Below, piece after piece: positions 1-9,500 of a stretch of DNA of 64,000 bases. The notes under the pieces are model-generated. The model ran no database searches and was not told the origin of the DNA. It saw nothing but the letters and a program-made list of their open reading frames with translations. The stretch is from Ramlibacter paludis. GTDB taxonomy: Bacteria; Pseudomonadota; Gammaproteobacteria; Burkholderiales; Burkholderiaceae_C. Both the position numbers and the translations under genes were made by a program. The DNA is taken from contig NZ_JAKLTM010000003.1 in assembly GCF_022012305.1 (NCBI RefSeq), positions 62,001 to 126,000 of the forward strand. The letters run 5' to 3'. The first letter of the stretch is position 1, and every line of letters begins with the position of its first letter.

Positions 1-99
1 TTTGCCGAGCACGTGCGGGCCTGGATGGGTGGGGCGGGGGCCTTGCTGGACAGTCCGCCGCATCCGCAGCGGCTGAACGCCTGGCTGCGGCGAATCTGA
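1..99 (+). CDS. C-terminal end of an unidentified protein (partial)
   Basis: An open frame enters from the left edge in frame 1 and stops at TGA 97-99, giving the last 32 residues, ending in NAWLRRI. The tail is Ala/Gly/Pro/Trp-containing with no recognisable domain, so no function is assigned. It converges on the MnmC-like gene with an 18-bp gap and no obvious terminator hairpin. Confidence 0.45.
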   Translation, partial: FAEHVRAWMGGAGALLDSPPHPQRLNAWLRRI

Positions 100-117
100 C
101 CGTGGTTCGGTGGGGCG

Positions 118-1218
118 CTATCGCGACCCCACCACCCGCCGCACATCGAGCGCAGCGGCCAGTTTTTCGTCCAGGGGCAAGGGCTCCCCTTGCACCCGCG
201 CCGCAATCAACTCTCCGCAAAGCGCCGCGAAGGTCAAGCCGCGTGAGCCCATGGCGGTGCTCACCCACAGCCCGGGCTCCAGTTCGCCCACCAGCGGCCG
301 GCGATCCTGCGAAGTGCAGCGCACACCGGCCCAGTCGCGCACCGCGCCGCGCTCGAATTGCGGCGCGAGGGCCTGACCCAGCCCAGGCAGCAGTTCGCGC
401 AGCCGCACCAGGTTCGCCTCGCGATCTTCCGCGCGCGGCGTCGCATCCGCATCGCCCCGGCCATAGGTCGAGCCGCTGCACCAGGCCAGGCCCTCCGGCG
501 TCGGCAAGCGCGGGATGAAGTGGCCGTGGCCATTGATGGCGAAAGGCGGCACGGCTTCGCTGGTGGCCGGGTCATGCAAGGACCACGAAACCTGTCCGCG
601 CACTGGGTGCGTGGTGATGCGGCGGGCCAGCAAGGGCCCGCTCGCGTGCGCGGCAGCGACGACGACCAAGGGCGCCTGCGCCAGCAGAGTCCCGTCCGCG
701 GTCCGCAACTCCCAGGCTTCGCCCGCACGCTCGATGGCGTCGACCGCGCAGCCGCCCCGGAAGCGCACGCCTTTCTGCGCAAGCCAGGCCCGCACCAGCG
801 CCGCGGGGCGCACCCAGGCCGCGTTCTCGTGCCACCAGGCCGTGTCGCCGGGACCGAGCTGCGCGTGCGCGAGTTGTTCCGGGGTGGCCGCGCGCGTCCA
901 CGGCGCGAGACCCGCCTGGGCGGGCGGCGGCTTGTCGTTGCCGCGGCGGTGCTCGAGCACGCCGCAAGGCGCCCACTCACCAGGTTCCAGCAGTGCCTGG
1001 CATTCGCGCAGCGTGATGCCCACGCCGGCCCGGGTCAGGCGGGAGAGCAGGTTGTCGTCCAGGGATTGGTGCGGTGCCAGCAGTCCGGCGGGCAGGGCCG
1101 ACGCGCCCGCGGCCGGAGCGTCGGCGGCATCCAGCACCTCCACCCGCCAGCCGCGCCGCGCCAGGCTTGCCGCCACGGCGGCGCCCGCCAGCCCCGCGCC
1201 GATCACCACGGCGCGCAT
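118..1218 (-). CDS. FAD-dependent oxidoreductase, MnmC C-domain-like (MnmC2-type)
   Basis: A 366-residue DAO-fold flavoprotein. The N-terminus shows the Rossmann dinucleotide motif GAGLAGAAVA at about residues 7-16, followed by LARRGWRVEVLD and the GASALPAGLLAP stretch typical of the MnmC oxidoreductase domain. In bifunctional MnmC this domain removes the carboxymethyl group from cmnm5s2U34 in tRNA; here it is encoded alone, without the fused methyltransferase domain. The ATG at 1216-1218 lies 6 bp downstream of the yggX stop, so the two are probably co-transcribed. The fold is clear; the exact tRNA substrate is inferred from family resemblance, and another DAO-type amine oxidase role is possible. 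Confidence 0.75.
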   Translation of the reverse strand: MRAVVIGAGLAGAAVAASLARRGWRVEVLDAADAPAAGASALPAGLLAPHQSLDDNLLSRLTRAGVGITLRECQALLEPGEWAPCGVLEHRRGNDKPPPAQAGLAPWTRAATPEQLAHAQLGPGDTAWWHENAAWVRPAALVRAWLAQKGVRFRGGCAVDAIERAGEAWELRTADGTLLAQAPLVVVAAAHASGPLLARRITTHPVRGQVSWSLHDPATSEAVPPFAINGHGHFIPRLPTPEGLAWCSGSTYGRGDADATPRAEDREANLVRLRELLPGLGQALAPQFERGAVRDWAGVRCTSQDRRPLVGELEPGLWVSTAMGSRGLTFAALCGELIAARVQGEPLPLDEKLAAALDVRRVVGSR

Positions 1219-1224
1219 GGCTGT

Positions 1225-1497
1225 TTACGCGCTGGGCGGCACGTAGCCGGCCGCGGTGTCCGCGCCGCTGCCGAAGAAGTGGTTCTCCATCTGCCGCTTC
1301 AGGTACTCGCGGGCCCGCTGGTCCGCCAGGTTCAGGCGGTTTTCGTTCACCAGCATGGTCTGCTGCTTGAGCCAGGCGGCCCAGGCTTCCTTGCTGACGT
1401 TTTCGTAAAGGCGCTTGCCCAGCTCGCCGGGGTACGGAGGGAAATCGAGGCCTTCGGCTTCGCGGCCGAGCTTGATGCAGTTGACAGTGCGCGCCAT
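1225..1497 (-). CDS. yggX: Fe(II)-trafficking / oxidative damage protection protein YggX
   Basis: A 90-residue protein beginning [11 protein letters not shown], with the conserved Cys7, the [11 protein letters not shown] stretch and the [15 protein letters not shown] motif of the YggX family. YggX is a small cytoplasmic protein that protects Fe-S clusters under oxidative stress and affects iron handling. Length matches the family (about 90 aa). The ATG at 1495-1497 is preferred over an upstream in-frame extension because family members begin exactly with M-(A/S)-R-x-V-x-C. It is divergent from sbp, which starts at 1617, and is followed after 6 bp by the MnmC-like gene. Confidence 0.93.
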   Translation of the reverse strand: MARTVNCIKLGREAEGLDFPPYPGELGKRLYENVSKEAWAAWLKQQTMLVNENRLNLADQRAREYLKRQMENHFFGSGADTAAGYVPPSA

Positions 1498-1530
1498 GGC
1501 GGGCTCCAGAAAGCGGTCGAAATGGGATGA

Positions 1531-1546
1531 GCTTATGCGGATATGC
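1531..1546. promoter_or_regulatory. Imperfect palindrome upstream of sbp, possible CysB-type site
   Basis: GCTTATGCGGATATGC matches its reverse complement at 12 of 16 positions and lies 70 bp upstream of the sbp ATG in the divergent yggX/sbp gap. A sulfur-responsive LysR regulator such as CysB would be expected at sbp. The assignment is inference only. Confidence 0.3.
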
Positions 1547-1616
1547 AACTGAGAACTCTGTCGTTCCCGTTGCGGCTCCGGGCTTCCAGAATGCGCCCAC
1601 ACCAACAGGACGCCTC

Positions 1617-2639
1617 ATGAGCCAACGCCGCGACTTTATCAAGATTCCCCTCGCCATCGCCGTCGCCGGGGCCATGTCCCTGGCCGGCCTGCCCTCCATC
1701 GCGCAGCCGCTGCAGCTGCTCAACGTGTCCTACGACCCGACGCGCGAGCTCTACGCGGAGTTCAACCAGGCTTTCGCCAAGTACTGGAAGGGCAAGACCG
1801 GGCAGGACGTGAGCGTGCGCCAGTCGCACGGCGGCTCGGGCAAGCAGGCCCGATCCATCATCGACGGGCTGGAGGCCGACGTCGCCACTTTGGCCCTGGC
1901 CGGCGACACCGACGCGCTGGTCAAGCATGGCAACCTGCTCACGCCGGACTGGCAGAAGAAGCTGCCGCACAACGCCTCGCCCTACAACTCGACCATCGTG
2001 CTGGTGGTGCGTGCGGGCAATCCGAAGAACATCAAGGACTGGGACGACCTGGCGCGCCCCGGCGTCAGCGTGATCACGCCGAATCCCAAGACCTCGGGCG
2101 GCGCGCGCTGGAACTACCTGGCCGCCTGGGAATTCGCCAAGCGCAAGTACGGTGGCGACGCCAAGGCGAAGGAATTCGTCGCCAAGGTCTACAACAACGT
2201 GCCGGTGCTCGACACGGGCGCGCGCGGCTCGACCATCACCTTCGCGCAGCGCGCGCAGGGCGACGTGCTGATCGCCTGGGAGAACGAGGCCTTCCTGCTG
2301 GAGAAGGAGTTCGGCGCGAAGTTCGACGTGGTCGTGCCCTCGATCAGCATTCTGGCCGAGCCCGCGGTGGCCGTCGTCGACAAGGTGGTCGATCGCAAGG
2401 GCACGCGCGCGATTGCCGAGGAATACCTCAAGTACCTGTACAGCGAGGAAGGCCAGGACATCATCGGCAAGAACTTCTACCGGCCGGCCGCTTCGCAGAA
2501 GGCGCAGGCCAAGTACGCGAAGCAATTCCCCAAGTTGAACCTCTTCACCATCGACCAGGCTTTCGGCGGCTGGGCGAAGGCCGACAAGGAACACTTCGCC
2601 GACGGCGGCAGTTTCGACCAGGTCTATTCGCGGAAGTGA
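1617..2639 (+). CDS. sbp: Sulfate ABC transporter substrate-binding protein
   Basis: A 340-residue periplasmic binding protein closely resembling E. coli Sbp. Conserved blocks include [55 protein letters not shown] and [11 protein letters not shown], which form the sulfate pocket in the family. The ATG at 1617 is chosen because AGGA sits 6 bp upstream and because the resulting N-terminus, SQRRDFIK followed by a hydrophobic segment, is a good twin-arginine (Tat) signal; E. coli Sbp uses a Sec signal. No cysT, cysW or cysA follows, so the partner permease must be encoded elsewhere. The downstream neighbour is an unrelated flavin reductase. Confidence 0.93.
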   Translation: MSQRRDFIKIPLAIAVAGAMSLAGLPSIAQPLQLLNVSYDPTRELYAEFNQAFAKYWKGKTGQDVSVRQSHGGSGKQARSIIDGLEADVATLALAGDTDALVKHGNLLTPDWQKKLPHNASPYNSTIVLVVRAGNPKNIKDWDDLARPGVSVITPNPKTSGGARWNYLAAWEFAKRKYGGDAKAKEFVAKVYNNVPVLDTGARGSTITFAQRAQGDVLIAWENEAFLLEKEFGAKFDVVVPSISILAEPAVAVVDKVVDRKGTRAIAEEYLKYLYSEEGQDIIGKNFYRPAASQKAQAKYAKQFPKLNLFTIDQAFGGWAKADKEHFADGGSFDQVYSRK

Positions 2640-2672
2640 CCATGAAGAGCTCGCCCGAGGCGGGCGTGCATG

Positions 2673-2699
2673 GTCATCCCCGCGCAGGCGGGGATCCAG
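2673..2699. repeat. REP-like palindromic repeat, copy A (single)
   Basis: A 27-bp element starting GTCATCCCCGCG and ending GGCGGGGATCCAG lies between sbp and the flavin reductase. It is the same family as the paired copies at 3325-3426, 22967-23047, 24336-24419 and 26018-26099, but here only one arm is seen. Confidence 0.75.
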
Positions 2700-2751
2700 A
2701 CCCGCGCACGGCAAAAGGGAGAAGAATGTGCTTTTCCCACCGGAGAACTCC

Positions 2752-3318
2752 ATGAGCTACAAGATCGCCGTCGTCGTCGGCAGCCTGCGCCGCGAATCGT
2801 TCAACCAGCAGCTCGCGCAGGCGCTGGCCAAGCTGGCGCCGCAGGGCTTCGAATTCGCGACCTCGCGCATCGACGACCTGCCGCTGTACAACCAGGACGA
2901 CGACAAGGCGCAGGCGCCGTCGGTGATGCGGCTGAAGGGCGAGATCACCGCGGCGCAGGGTGTGCTGTTCGTGACGCCGGAATACAACCGCTCGATTCCG
3001 GGCGTGCTGAAGAACGCGATCGACCACGCTTCGCGGCCCTACGGCCAGAGCGCGTGGGCAGGCAAGCCGGCCGGCGTGATCGGGATTTCCGTCGGTGCGA
3101 TCGGCACGGCGCTGGCGCAGCAGCACCTGCGCAATGTGCTGGCCTATCTCGACATGCCGACGCTGGGACAGCCGGAGATGTTCCTGCAGCACAAGACCGG
3201 CTTCTTCGCCGCCGACGGCAGCATTGCCGCCGACGACACGAAGCAGTTCCTGCAGAAATTCCTGGAGAAGTATGCGGAGTGGGTGAAGTACCACTCGGAC
3301 AAGGTGGCAAACCGCTGA
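2752..3318 (+). CDS. NADPH-dependent FMN reductase, ChrR/YieF-like quinone reductase
   Basis: A 188-residue flavodoxin-like-fold reductase. It shows the FMN phosphate-binding GSLRRESFN at about residues 9-17, DDLPLYNQD, and the TPEYNRSIPGVLKNAIDHAS block, all typical of the NADPH-dependent FMN reductase family that includes E. coli ChrR. Family members reduce quinones, chromate and other electrophiles in the cytoplasm with FMN as cofactor. The ATG at 2752 is chosen over the GTG at 2728 because GGAGA lies just upstream and the family starts M-x-x-K-I. It converges on azoR with a strong hairpin between them. The physiological substrate cannot be read from sequence. Confidence 0.85.
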   Translation: MSYKIAVVVGSLRRESFNQQLAQALAKLAPQGFEFATSRIDDLPLYNQDDDKAQAPSVMRLKGEITAAQGVLFVTPEYNRSIPGVLKNAIDHASRPYGQSAWAGKPAGVIGISVGAIGTALAQQHLRNVLAYLDMPTLGQPEMFLQHKTGFFAADGSIAADDTKQFLQKFLEKYAEWVKYHSDKVANR

Positions 3319-3324
3319 ACCCGC

Positions 3325-3426
3325 GTCATTCCCGCGGGGGCGGGAATCCAGGGCTTCCAGAAGAGAAAAGCGGCCCGCGGGCCGCTTTCTTCGAACGCTC
3401 TGGGTCCCCGCCTGCGCGGGGATGAC
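3325..3426. repeat. Inverted pair of REP-like repeats, copy B
   Basis: The left arm 3325-3351 starts GTCATTCCCGCG and ends AATCCAG. The right arm 3400-3426 is its approximate reverse complement, starting CTGGG and ending GGGGATGAC. The pair fills the gap between two convergent genes and encloses the terminator palindrome at 3367-3388. It looks like a REP doublet of the kind mobilised by REP-associated tyrosine transposases. Confidence 0.8.
3367..3388. terminator. Bidirectional terminator between the chrR-like gene and azoR
   Basis: A perfect 22-bp palindrome with arms AAAGCGGCCCG and CGGGCCGCTTT lies between the stops of two convergent genes (3318 and 3431). The A-rich left flank and T-rich right flank (CTTTCTT) fit intrinsic termination in both directions. 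Confidence 0.75.
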
Positions 3427-3430
3427 GGGG

Positions 3431-4081
3431 TCAGGCGCGGATCGCCGTAGCGCCTTCGTTCGCCGCCACGCCCGCATGCACGCCGATCTCGACATCGGCC
3501 GCGGCCAGCGCCTTGGCCTTCGCTTCCTCGCCCATCGCCACGCCTTCGGCACGCACGAAGCGCACGTCGGTCACGCCGAAGAAGCCGAAGACGGTCTTCA
3601 GGTAGCTTTCCTGGTGGTCCAGGCCGGACAGCGCCGGGTTGGTCGAGTACACGCCGCCGCGCGTCGACGCGACGATGATGGTCTTGCCGCCGGCCAGGCC
3701 TTGCGGGCCCTTCTCGGTGTACGTGAAGGTGCGGCCGGCTTGCGCCACGCGGTCGATCCAGGCCTTGAGCTGGCTGGGCACCGAGAAGTTGTACATGGGC
3801 GCCCCCACCACGATCACGTCGGCGGCCAGGAACTGGCTCACCAGCTTCTCGGAGATGGCGTTCTCGCGCTGCTGCACTTCGCTCAGGCCGGCGGCGTTGG
3901 GGCCCATGCGGAAGCCCAGCGAATCCTGGTTCAGGTGGGTGGGCGCCTCCAGCGCGAGGTCGAGGTGCTCGACGACGGTGCCGGGATGGCTGGCTTGCCA
4001 CTGGGCGACCACGCGGCGCGTGAGTTCGCGGGAAACCGAGTTGGCGGCGAGCGGGCTGGAATCGATGTGCAGCAGTTTCAA
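3431..4081 (-). CDS. azoR: FMN-dependent NADH-azoreductase / quinone reductase
   Basis: A 216-residue AzoR (AcpD) family enzyme. It begins [10 protein letters not shown] with SxSR-type phosphate binding (ANSVSRELT), and contains the diagnostic [19 protein letters not shown] block and the STRGG segment. The family uses FMN and NADH to reduce azo dyes and quinones in the cytoplasm. The start is a TTG (complement of CAA at 4079-4081) with AGGAG 6 bp upstream; no in-frame ATG fits better. The gene is divergent from a LysR regulator beginning at 4198, the usual arrangement for a redox- or electrophile-responsive azoreductase. Regulation by that neighbour is inference. Confidence 0.92.
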   Translation of the reverse strand: MKLLHIDSSPLAANSVSRELTRRVVAQWQASHPGTVVEHLDLALEAPTHLNQDSLGFRMGPNAAGLSEVQQRENAISEKLVSQFLAADVIVVGAPMYNFSVPSQLKAWIDRVAQAGRTFTYTEKGPQGLAGGKTIIVASTRGGVYSTNPALSGLDHQESYLKTVFGFFGVTDVRFVRAEGVAMGEEAKAKALAAADVEIGVHAGVAANEGATAIRA

Positions 4082-4172
4082 GGTCTTCTCCTGAAGGGTG
4101 GTGCCGGATCGGCGCCATGGGAAGAATTGTGCGGCTGCAACGATGGATTGATAAGTCAGCGAAATCGGGTTA

Positions 4173-4188
4173 GATTGTTCTACCGATA
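4173..4188. promoter_or_regulatory. Imperfect palindrome in the azoR/lysR gap, candidate LysR operator
   Basis: GTTCTACCGATAGGAC is palindromic at 12 of 16 positions and sits about 10-25 bp before the lysR ATG. The position between divergent genes suits autoregulation of the LysR gene and control of azoR. Confidence 0.35.
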
Positions 4189-4197
4189 GGACGATCC

Positions 4198-5109
4198 ATG
4201 CAGGACCTCAACGACATGCTCTTCTTTGCCGAGGTGGTGGACCGCGGCGGTTTTGCCGCTGCGGGGCGCGCGCTCGGCCTGCCCAAGTCGCGGCTCTCGC
4301 GCCGCGTCGCCGACCTCGAAGCGCGGCTGGGCGTGCGCCTGCTGCAGCGGACCACGCGCAAGCTTTCGCTGACGCAGGCCGGCGAGATCTACCACCGGCA
4401 CTGCGTCGCCATGCGCGAGCAGGCCGAGGCCGCCGACGAGGCGGTGGCGCGCGTGCAGACCGAGCCGCGCGGCACGGTGCGCATGACCTGCCCGGTCACG
4501 CTGGCGCAGACCACCATCGGCCCGATCCTGCCGCGCTTCCTGGCGGCGCACCCGCAGGTGCGCGTGGACATGCTGGTCACCAACCGCGTGATCGACCTGG
4601 TGCAGGAAGGCGTGGACATCGCGCTGCGCGTGCGCACCACGCTCGACGACAGCGGCACGCTGGTGGTGAAGAACCTGGGGCCCACGGGCGGCGCGCTGGT
4701 GGCGAGCCCGCAGCTGCTGCAGCGCTTCGGCCAGCCGGCCGCCCCGGAGGAACTCCGCAACCTGCCGACGGTGGCGATGTCGGCCGCGGACGGCCGCGCG
4801 AGCTGGCGGCTGGTCGGCCCCAAGGGCGAAGAGCACGACGTTCAGCACTTCCCGAGCTACACGGCCGACGACCTGCTGACCCTGAAGTTCGCGGTGCTGC
4901 AGGGGACGGGCATGTGCGTCCTGCCGGACTACATGTGCGCCGAGGAGTTGCGCAAGGGCGAGCTGGTGCCGGTGCTGCCGGGATGGGCCCCGCCGATGGC
5001 GCAGGTGCTGGCGGTTTTCCCTTCGCGCCGCGGGATGGTGCCGGCGATCCGGCGACTGCTCGATTTCATGGGGGAGAGCATCCGGGGCGAGAGCATCTGC
5101 CCGACGTGA
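4198..5109 (+). CDS. LysR-family transcriptional regulator
   Basis: A 303-residue LTTR. The winged helix-turn-helix occupies about residues 1-60, with [45 protein letters not shown] readable as the typical scaffold (shown here only in outline: [29 protein letters not shown]). The rest is a periplasmic-binding-protein-like effector domain. It belongs to the CrgA-like subgroup often found beside reductases, and lies divergent from azoR. The ATG at 4198 is the only reasonable start. Its stop lies 3 bp from the stop of convergent glgA, leaving no room for a terminator. The effector is unknown. Confidence 0.9.
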   Translation: MQDLNDMLFFAEVVDRGGFAAAGRALGLPKSRLSRRVADLEARLGVRLLQRTTRKLSLTQAGEIYHRHCVAMREQAEAADEAVARVQTEPRGTVRMTCPVTLAQTTIGPILPRFLAAHPQVRVDMLVTNRVIDLVQEGVDIALRVRTTLDDSGTLVVKNLGPTGGALVASPQLLQRFGQPAAPEELRNLPTVAMSAADGRASWRLVGPKGEEHDVQHFPSYTADDLLTLKFAVLQGTGMCVLPDYMCAEELRKGELVPVLPGWAPPMAQVLAVFPSRRGMVPAIRRLLDFMGESIRGESICPT

Positions 5110-5112
5110 GGA

Positions 5113-6570
5113 TCACATGGCGGCGATCGCCTGTTCGTACACCGACAGGTACTCTTCCGCGCTGTCTTCCCACCCGAAGTTGCGCGACATGCCGTTCAAC
5201 TGCAGCTTGCGCCACAGCGGCGGTTCCTTCCAGGTCCGCAATGCGCGCTGCAATGCATCGTCGAGGCCGGCGGCGTCGGCGGACTTCATGACGAAGCCGG
5301 TGCCGTTCGCCGGGTCTTTCGTGGCATCGGTGACCGAATCGCGCAGCCCGCCGACCGGTGCCACGATCGGCGGCGTCCCGTAAGCCTGGCTGTACATCTG
5401 GTTCAGGCCGCAGGGCTCGAAGCGCGAAGGCATGAGGAAGGCGTCGGCGCCGGCTTCGATCAGGTGCGCAAGGCCTTCGTCGAAACCCAGCGTCACCGCC
5501 ACCTGCCGCGGATTCTGTTCCGCCGCCTTGCGCAAGGCCGCCTGCAGCTCCGGCTGGCCCTGGCCCAGCACCACCAGTTGCGCGCCGGCCGCCAGCAGCC
5601 TGGGCAGGGCAGCCAGCACCAGGTCGATGCCCTTCTGCTCGGTGAGCCGGCTCACGACGGCAAACAAGGGGGCACGCGGCTCCGCCGTCAGCCCGCTGCG
5701 CACCTGCAGCGCCTTCTTGTTCAAGGATTTCCCTTGCAGGCCGTCGCGCCCGAAGCGATGCGGCAGGAGCGCGTCGCTCGCGGGGTCCCAGGCTTGCGTG
5801 TCGATGCCGTTCAGGATGCCGCGCAAGCGCGCCGAGCGCGCGCGCAGGACGCCGTCGAGGCCGACGCCGTGCGCCTCGGTCTGGATCTCGCGCGCATAAG
5901 TGGGGCTGACCGCGGTGATCGCGTCGGCGAACTGCAGCCCCGCCTTCAGCATCGACAGCTGGCCCCAGAACTCCACGCCGTCCAGGCCGCGCCAGTGGTG
6001 CGGCACGCCCAGCAGGTCGGCGCTCTCCATGGGAAACACGCCCTGGAAGGCGAGGTTGTGGATCGTCATCACCGACGCCGCGGTTCGCTGCTGCAGCGGC
6101 AGCGAGCGCGCGAGCGCCAGGTAGAGCGGCGCGAGGCCGCAAGGCCAGTCGTTGCAGTGCACGACGTCCGCGGTCCACCCCGGCAACGGCGACTGCACCG
6201 TGCCCAGTTGCGCGGCCACGCGCGAGAGCAGGCCGAAGCGCAGCGCGTTGTCCCCATAGTCGTTGCCGCCCGCGTCGACGTAAGGGCCGCCGGCGCGCTG
6301 GTAGAGCGCGGGGCATGCCAGCAGCAGCAGCGTGACGCCATTGGGCGCTTTCACCGGCACCAGCTGCGCGGCGGGCCAAGGGCCATAGGCGGGCAGTTCG
6401 ACGCCATCGCCGATCTCGCCGCTGACCTTCATGCCGCGGTACGCGGGCAGCAGCAGGTGGACGTCGTGGCCCAGCCTGGCGAGCGTGGCGGGCAGCGCGG
6501 CGCTGACATCGCCGAGGCCCCCGGTCTTGACGTAGGGCGCGCACTCGGGCGTCGCAAACAGGATCTTCAT
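5113..6570 (-). CDS. glgA: Glycogen synthase (ADP-glucose)
   Basis: A 485-residue GT5 enzyme that transfers glucose from ADP-glucose to the non-reducing end of an alpha-1,4-glucan. The N-terminal KTGGLGDV (Lys15) is the ADP-glucose-binding motif. The C-terminal half carries VVSRLTEQKGIDL, MPSRFEPCGLNQMYSQAYG and the TGFVM region of the GT-B fold. Length agrees with bacterial GlgA (about 480 aa). The start ATG (6568-6570) overlaps the stop of malQ-treY as ATGA, so translation is probably coupled. It is the last gene of the glgB-glgC-glgX-treZ-malQ/treY-glgA operon. Confidence 0.96.
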   Translation of the reverse strand: MKILFATPECAPYVKTGGLGDVSAALPATLARLGHDVHLLLPAYRGMKVSGEIGDGVELPAYGPWPAAQLVPVKAPNGVTLLLLACPALYQRAGGPYVDAGGNDYGDNALRFGLLSRVAAQLGTVQSPLPGWTADVVHCNDWPCGLAPLYLALARSLPLQQRTAASVMTIHNLAFQGVFPMESADLLGVPHHWRGLDGVEFWGQLSMLKAGLQFADAITAVSPTYAREIQTEAHGVGLDGVLRARSARLRGILNGIDTQAWDPASDALLPHRFGRDGLQGKSLNKKALQVRSGLTAEPRAPLFAVVSRLTEQKGIDLVLAALPRLLAAGAQLVVLGQGQPELQAALRKAAEQNPRQVAVTLGFDEGLAHLIEAGADAFLMPSRFEPCGLNQMYSQAYGTPPIVAPVGGLRDSVTDATKDPANGTGFVMKSADAAGLDDALQRALRTWKEPPLWRKLQLNGMSRNFGWEDSAEEYLSVYEQAIAAM

Positions 6571-9500
6571 GCAGTCTCGGCTTGTGCCACCAGCACCAGG
6601 AAAGGAAGGCCGCCGGCGCCTTCGAAGAGCGCCTGCAGGTCCAGCGTCGCATCGGCCCCCGGCGTCGCTTCGGCGCCCGTCAGCCAGTTGCGCCAGTGGC
6701 GGAAGCGCCGCAGGTTGCCGCTTTCCAGGGCCAGCGTGAGCTGCGTGCCTTGCCAGAGCGCGGGCGACCAGCGGCTGTCCTCGCCCCGGCACAAGGTACA
6801 GGTCAGTCGCGCCGCCACCACCAGCACCGCCATGCCGTCCTGGACGCGGACATAGGCCACGGCGTGTTCGGCGGCATTGCCTTCCACCGGCACCTGCAGG
6901 TAGCCGCCTTCCCGGAACAGCAGCGCCTGCTCGCGCCGCAGCTGCAGCAGGCGCCACGTGACCAGCTGCTTGATGCGGCCGTCGGCCGCGTTGGTGTTCA
7001 GCCGGCGCCAGTCTTCGGCGCCGGGATAGCCATCGCGGTACAGCGCTTGCGCCTGCGCAAGGTCGCGCGCGAGCTGCGTGAAGTCGACGGGCCGGCGGTT
7101 GTCCGGGTCGACCAGGCTGAAGTTCCACTGCTCGCAGCCCTGGTACAGGTCCGGCACGCCGGGCGACGTCATCTTGAGCGCCAGCTGCGCGAGGCTGTTG
7201 CGGAAGCCGAAGGGCGCGACCTTGGCCGTGAACTTCTGCAGTTCGTCGGCGAAGGGACTGGGCTGGCCGGAACGCAGCACGCCGTCGACGTACTTTTCCA
7301 GCGCTTCCTCGTAGGCGCTTTCCGGGCAGACCCAGCTCGTGTTGCGCTTGGCCTCGCGCACGGCCTTGCGCATGTAGGCCTGCACGCGATCGCGCAGGGT
7401 GTCGCGCTCGGCTTCGCCCGGCGGCTGCGCCGGCCACAGGCCCACCAGCGTCTGGAACAGGAGCCAGACGTCGTTGCCGCTCGGCCAGGTGTCCTTGTGC
7501 GTGCGCGTCATGTACAGCTGCGCCCAGCCGGACATGCGCAGCAGCGTGTCCTCCCAGGCGGCGGGCAGCTCCGACAGCACGTCCAGGCGCGCGCGCAGGT
7601 CTTCGCCGCGCTTGCTGTCGTGCGTGGAGGTGCCCAGCATGCAATTCGGCCGATGCCGCTGGCGCGTGAGGTTGGCGAAGTGGAAGGCCGCCACCGACAC
7701 GCCGAAGCTGCGCGGATCGCCGCCCACCTCGTTCAGCGACAGCAGCGGCACGTAGCGGTAGAAGGCGGTGTCCTCCATCGCCTTGGCCATCACCGGCGCG
7801 GTGAACTGCTGCCAGCGCGCCAGGAAGCGCTGGCGCTCGTCCTCGCGCAGGCCGGCGGCTTCGCCTTCGCCCAGCAGCACTTCGCGCAGGTGCTCCAGCA
7901 CCGTCGTCTCGGAGCCGCCCAGGCGGCGCTGCGCACCTGCGATCGCCCAGTCGATGTGGCGCCTGTCCATCGCGCTGGCCGGTTCGCCGCTGCGCAGGTA
8001 GGTTCGGTAGACCGGAAAGGCGGCGGCCACCTCGGCCAGCGCCCAGCGCAGGCGGTTGCGCGTGAAGTCGCAGCGCCGGCGGCTGCCGCGCGTGAGGCCG
8101 TACAGCACGTGCGTCAGCCAGTTCAGTTCCGAATACAGCGAGGTCTCGATGATCAGCTTCTTGCACGCATAGAGAACTTCGTCGAAGTCCTCCACCTCGC
8201 CGGTGAAGGCGTGGTACGCCGCCAGCAGCGCGTTCTCGTTGCGGCCCTCGACGAACAGGCCGTTGACCAGGGTGCCGAAGCGGTAGCCGGTGTCGCCATG
8301 CACCGGCCATTCGTCCGGCAGGGGCTCGTGTTCGGCCTGGATCTTCTCGGCCACCAGGTAGAGCGCCCGCGGCGGATGGCCGTTCACCTCCGCCTGCGCC
8401 GCGTAGCGCGCCTGCAACTGCTCGAAGTAGCTGCGCGGGTCGCTCAGGCCGTCCGGGTGGTCGATCCTCAGGCCCGTGAGCAGCCCTTCCTGCAGCCAGT
8501 GCAGCACCTTGCGATGCGTGGCCTCGAACACCTCGGGCCGTTCCTGGCGCAGCGCCGCCAGCGTGTTGACGTCGAAGAAGCGCCGGTAGTTCACGTCGTC
8601 GCTGGCCACGCGCCAGTCGGCCAGGCGGTAGGCCTGCGTGGAGATCAACGCATCGAGGGCGTCGAAGCTGGCCGGGTCGCCGGGCTGGCCGTTCAGGTGC
8701 TGCACGCAGGCGGCGATCCAGCGTGCCAGCCACTCGTGGCAGGCCACCAGGCGCGCGAGCTGGCGCTTGTAGACGATGCTGTCGCGAACGCGCGCGCGCC
8801 GCAGTTGCGGGTCCGGCGTGTCGCGCGAAGGCAGGCGGCCCAGCGAGTCGAGCAGGGCGGCCACCACCGCATGGCTGTCGCCTTCGCTGTCGTCGCGCGC
8901 GGGTGGGGCCGGCAGCGTTTCCAGGATCTTCGGATAGCTGGCCGGGTCGAGCGGGAAGCGATGGTCCCAGTAATGCAGGATGAACTGCCCCGCCTCGGCC
9001 TCGAAGTGCAGCTGGATCTCGCCGGCTTCCAGCACCTTGCCGTAGTGGTCGCCCAGCACGGGCAGCAGCAGCCGCCCGACCATCTCGGGCTGCGCCGGCT
9101 TCCATTCGATGTCGAAGGTGTCCGCATGGCTGGAGGCGCGGCCGTGTTCCAGCACGTCGAGCCACCAGGCGTTGTCGGCCTCCAGCACGCCCATGTGGTT
9201 GGGCACGATGTCCAGCACCTGGCCCATGCCGCTGCGGCGCAGCGCGCGGCACAGGCGCGCATGGGCCTGCTCGTCGCCCACCTCGGGGTTCAGCTCGCCG
9301 TGGTCCACGATGTCGTAGCCGTGCGTGCTGCCTGGCCGCGCGCGCAGGTAGGGCGAGCTGTACAGGTGGCTGATGCCCAGCGCCTTCAGGTAGGGCACGG
9401 CTTCGGTCACCTGGGCAAAGGTGTTGTCCTTGTGGAACTGCACGCGGTAGGTGCCGCCGGGAATCTGCGCCGAGTCCAGCGGCGGCAGTTCGCCGGGCGA

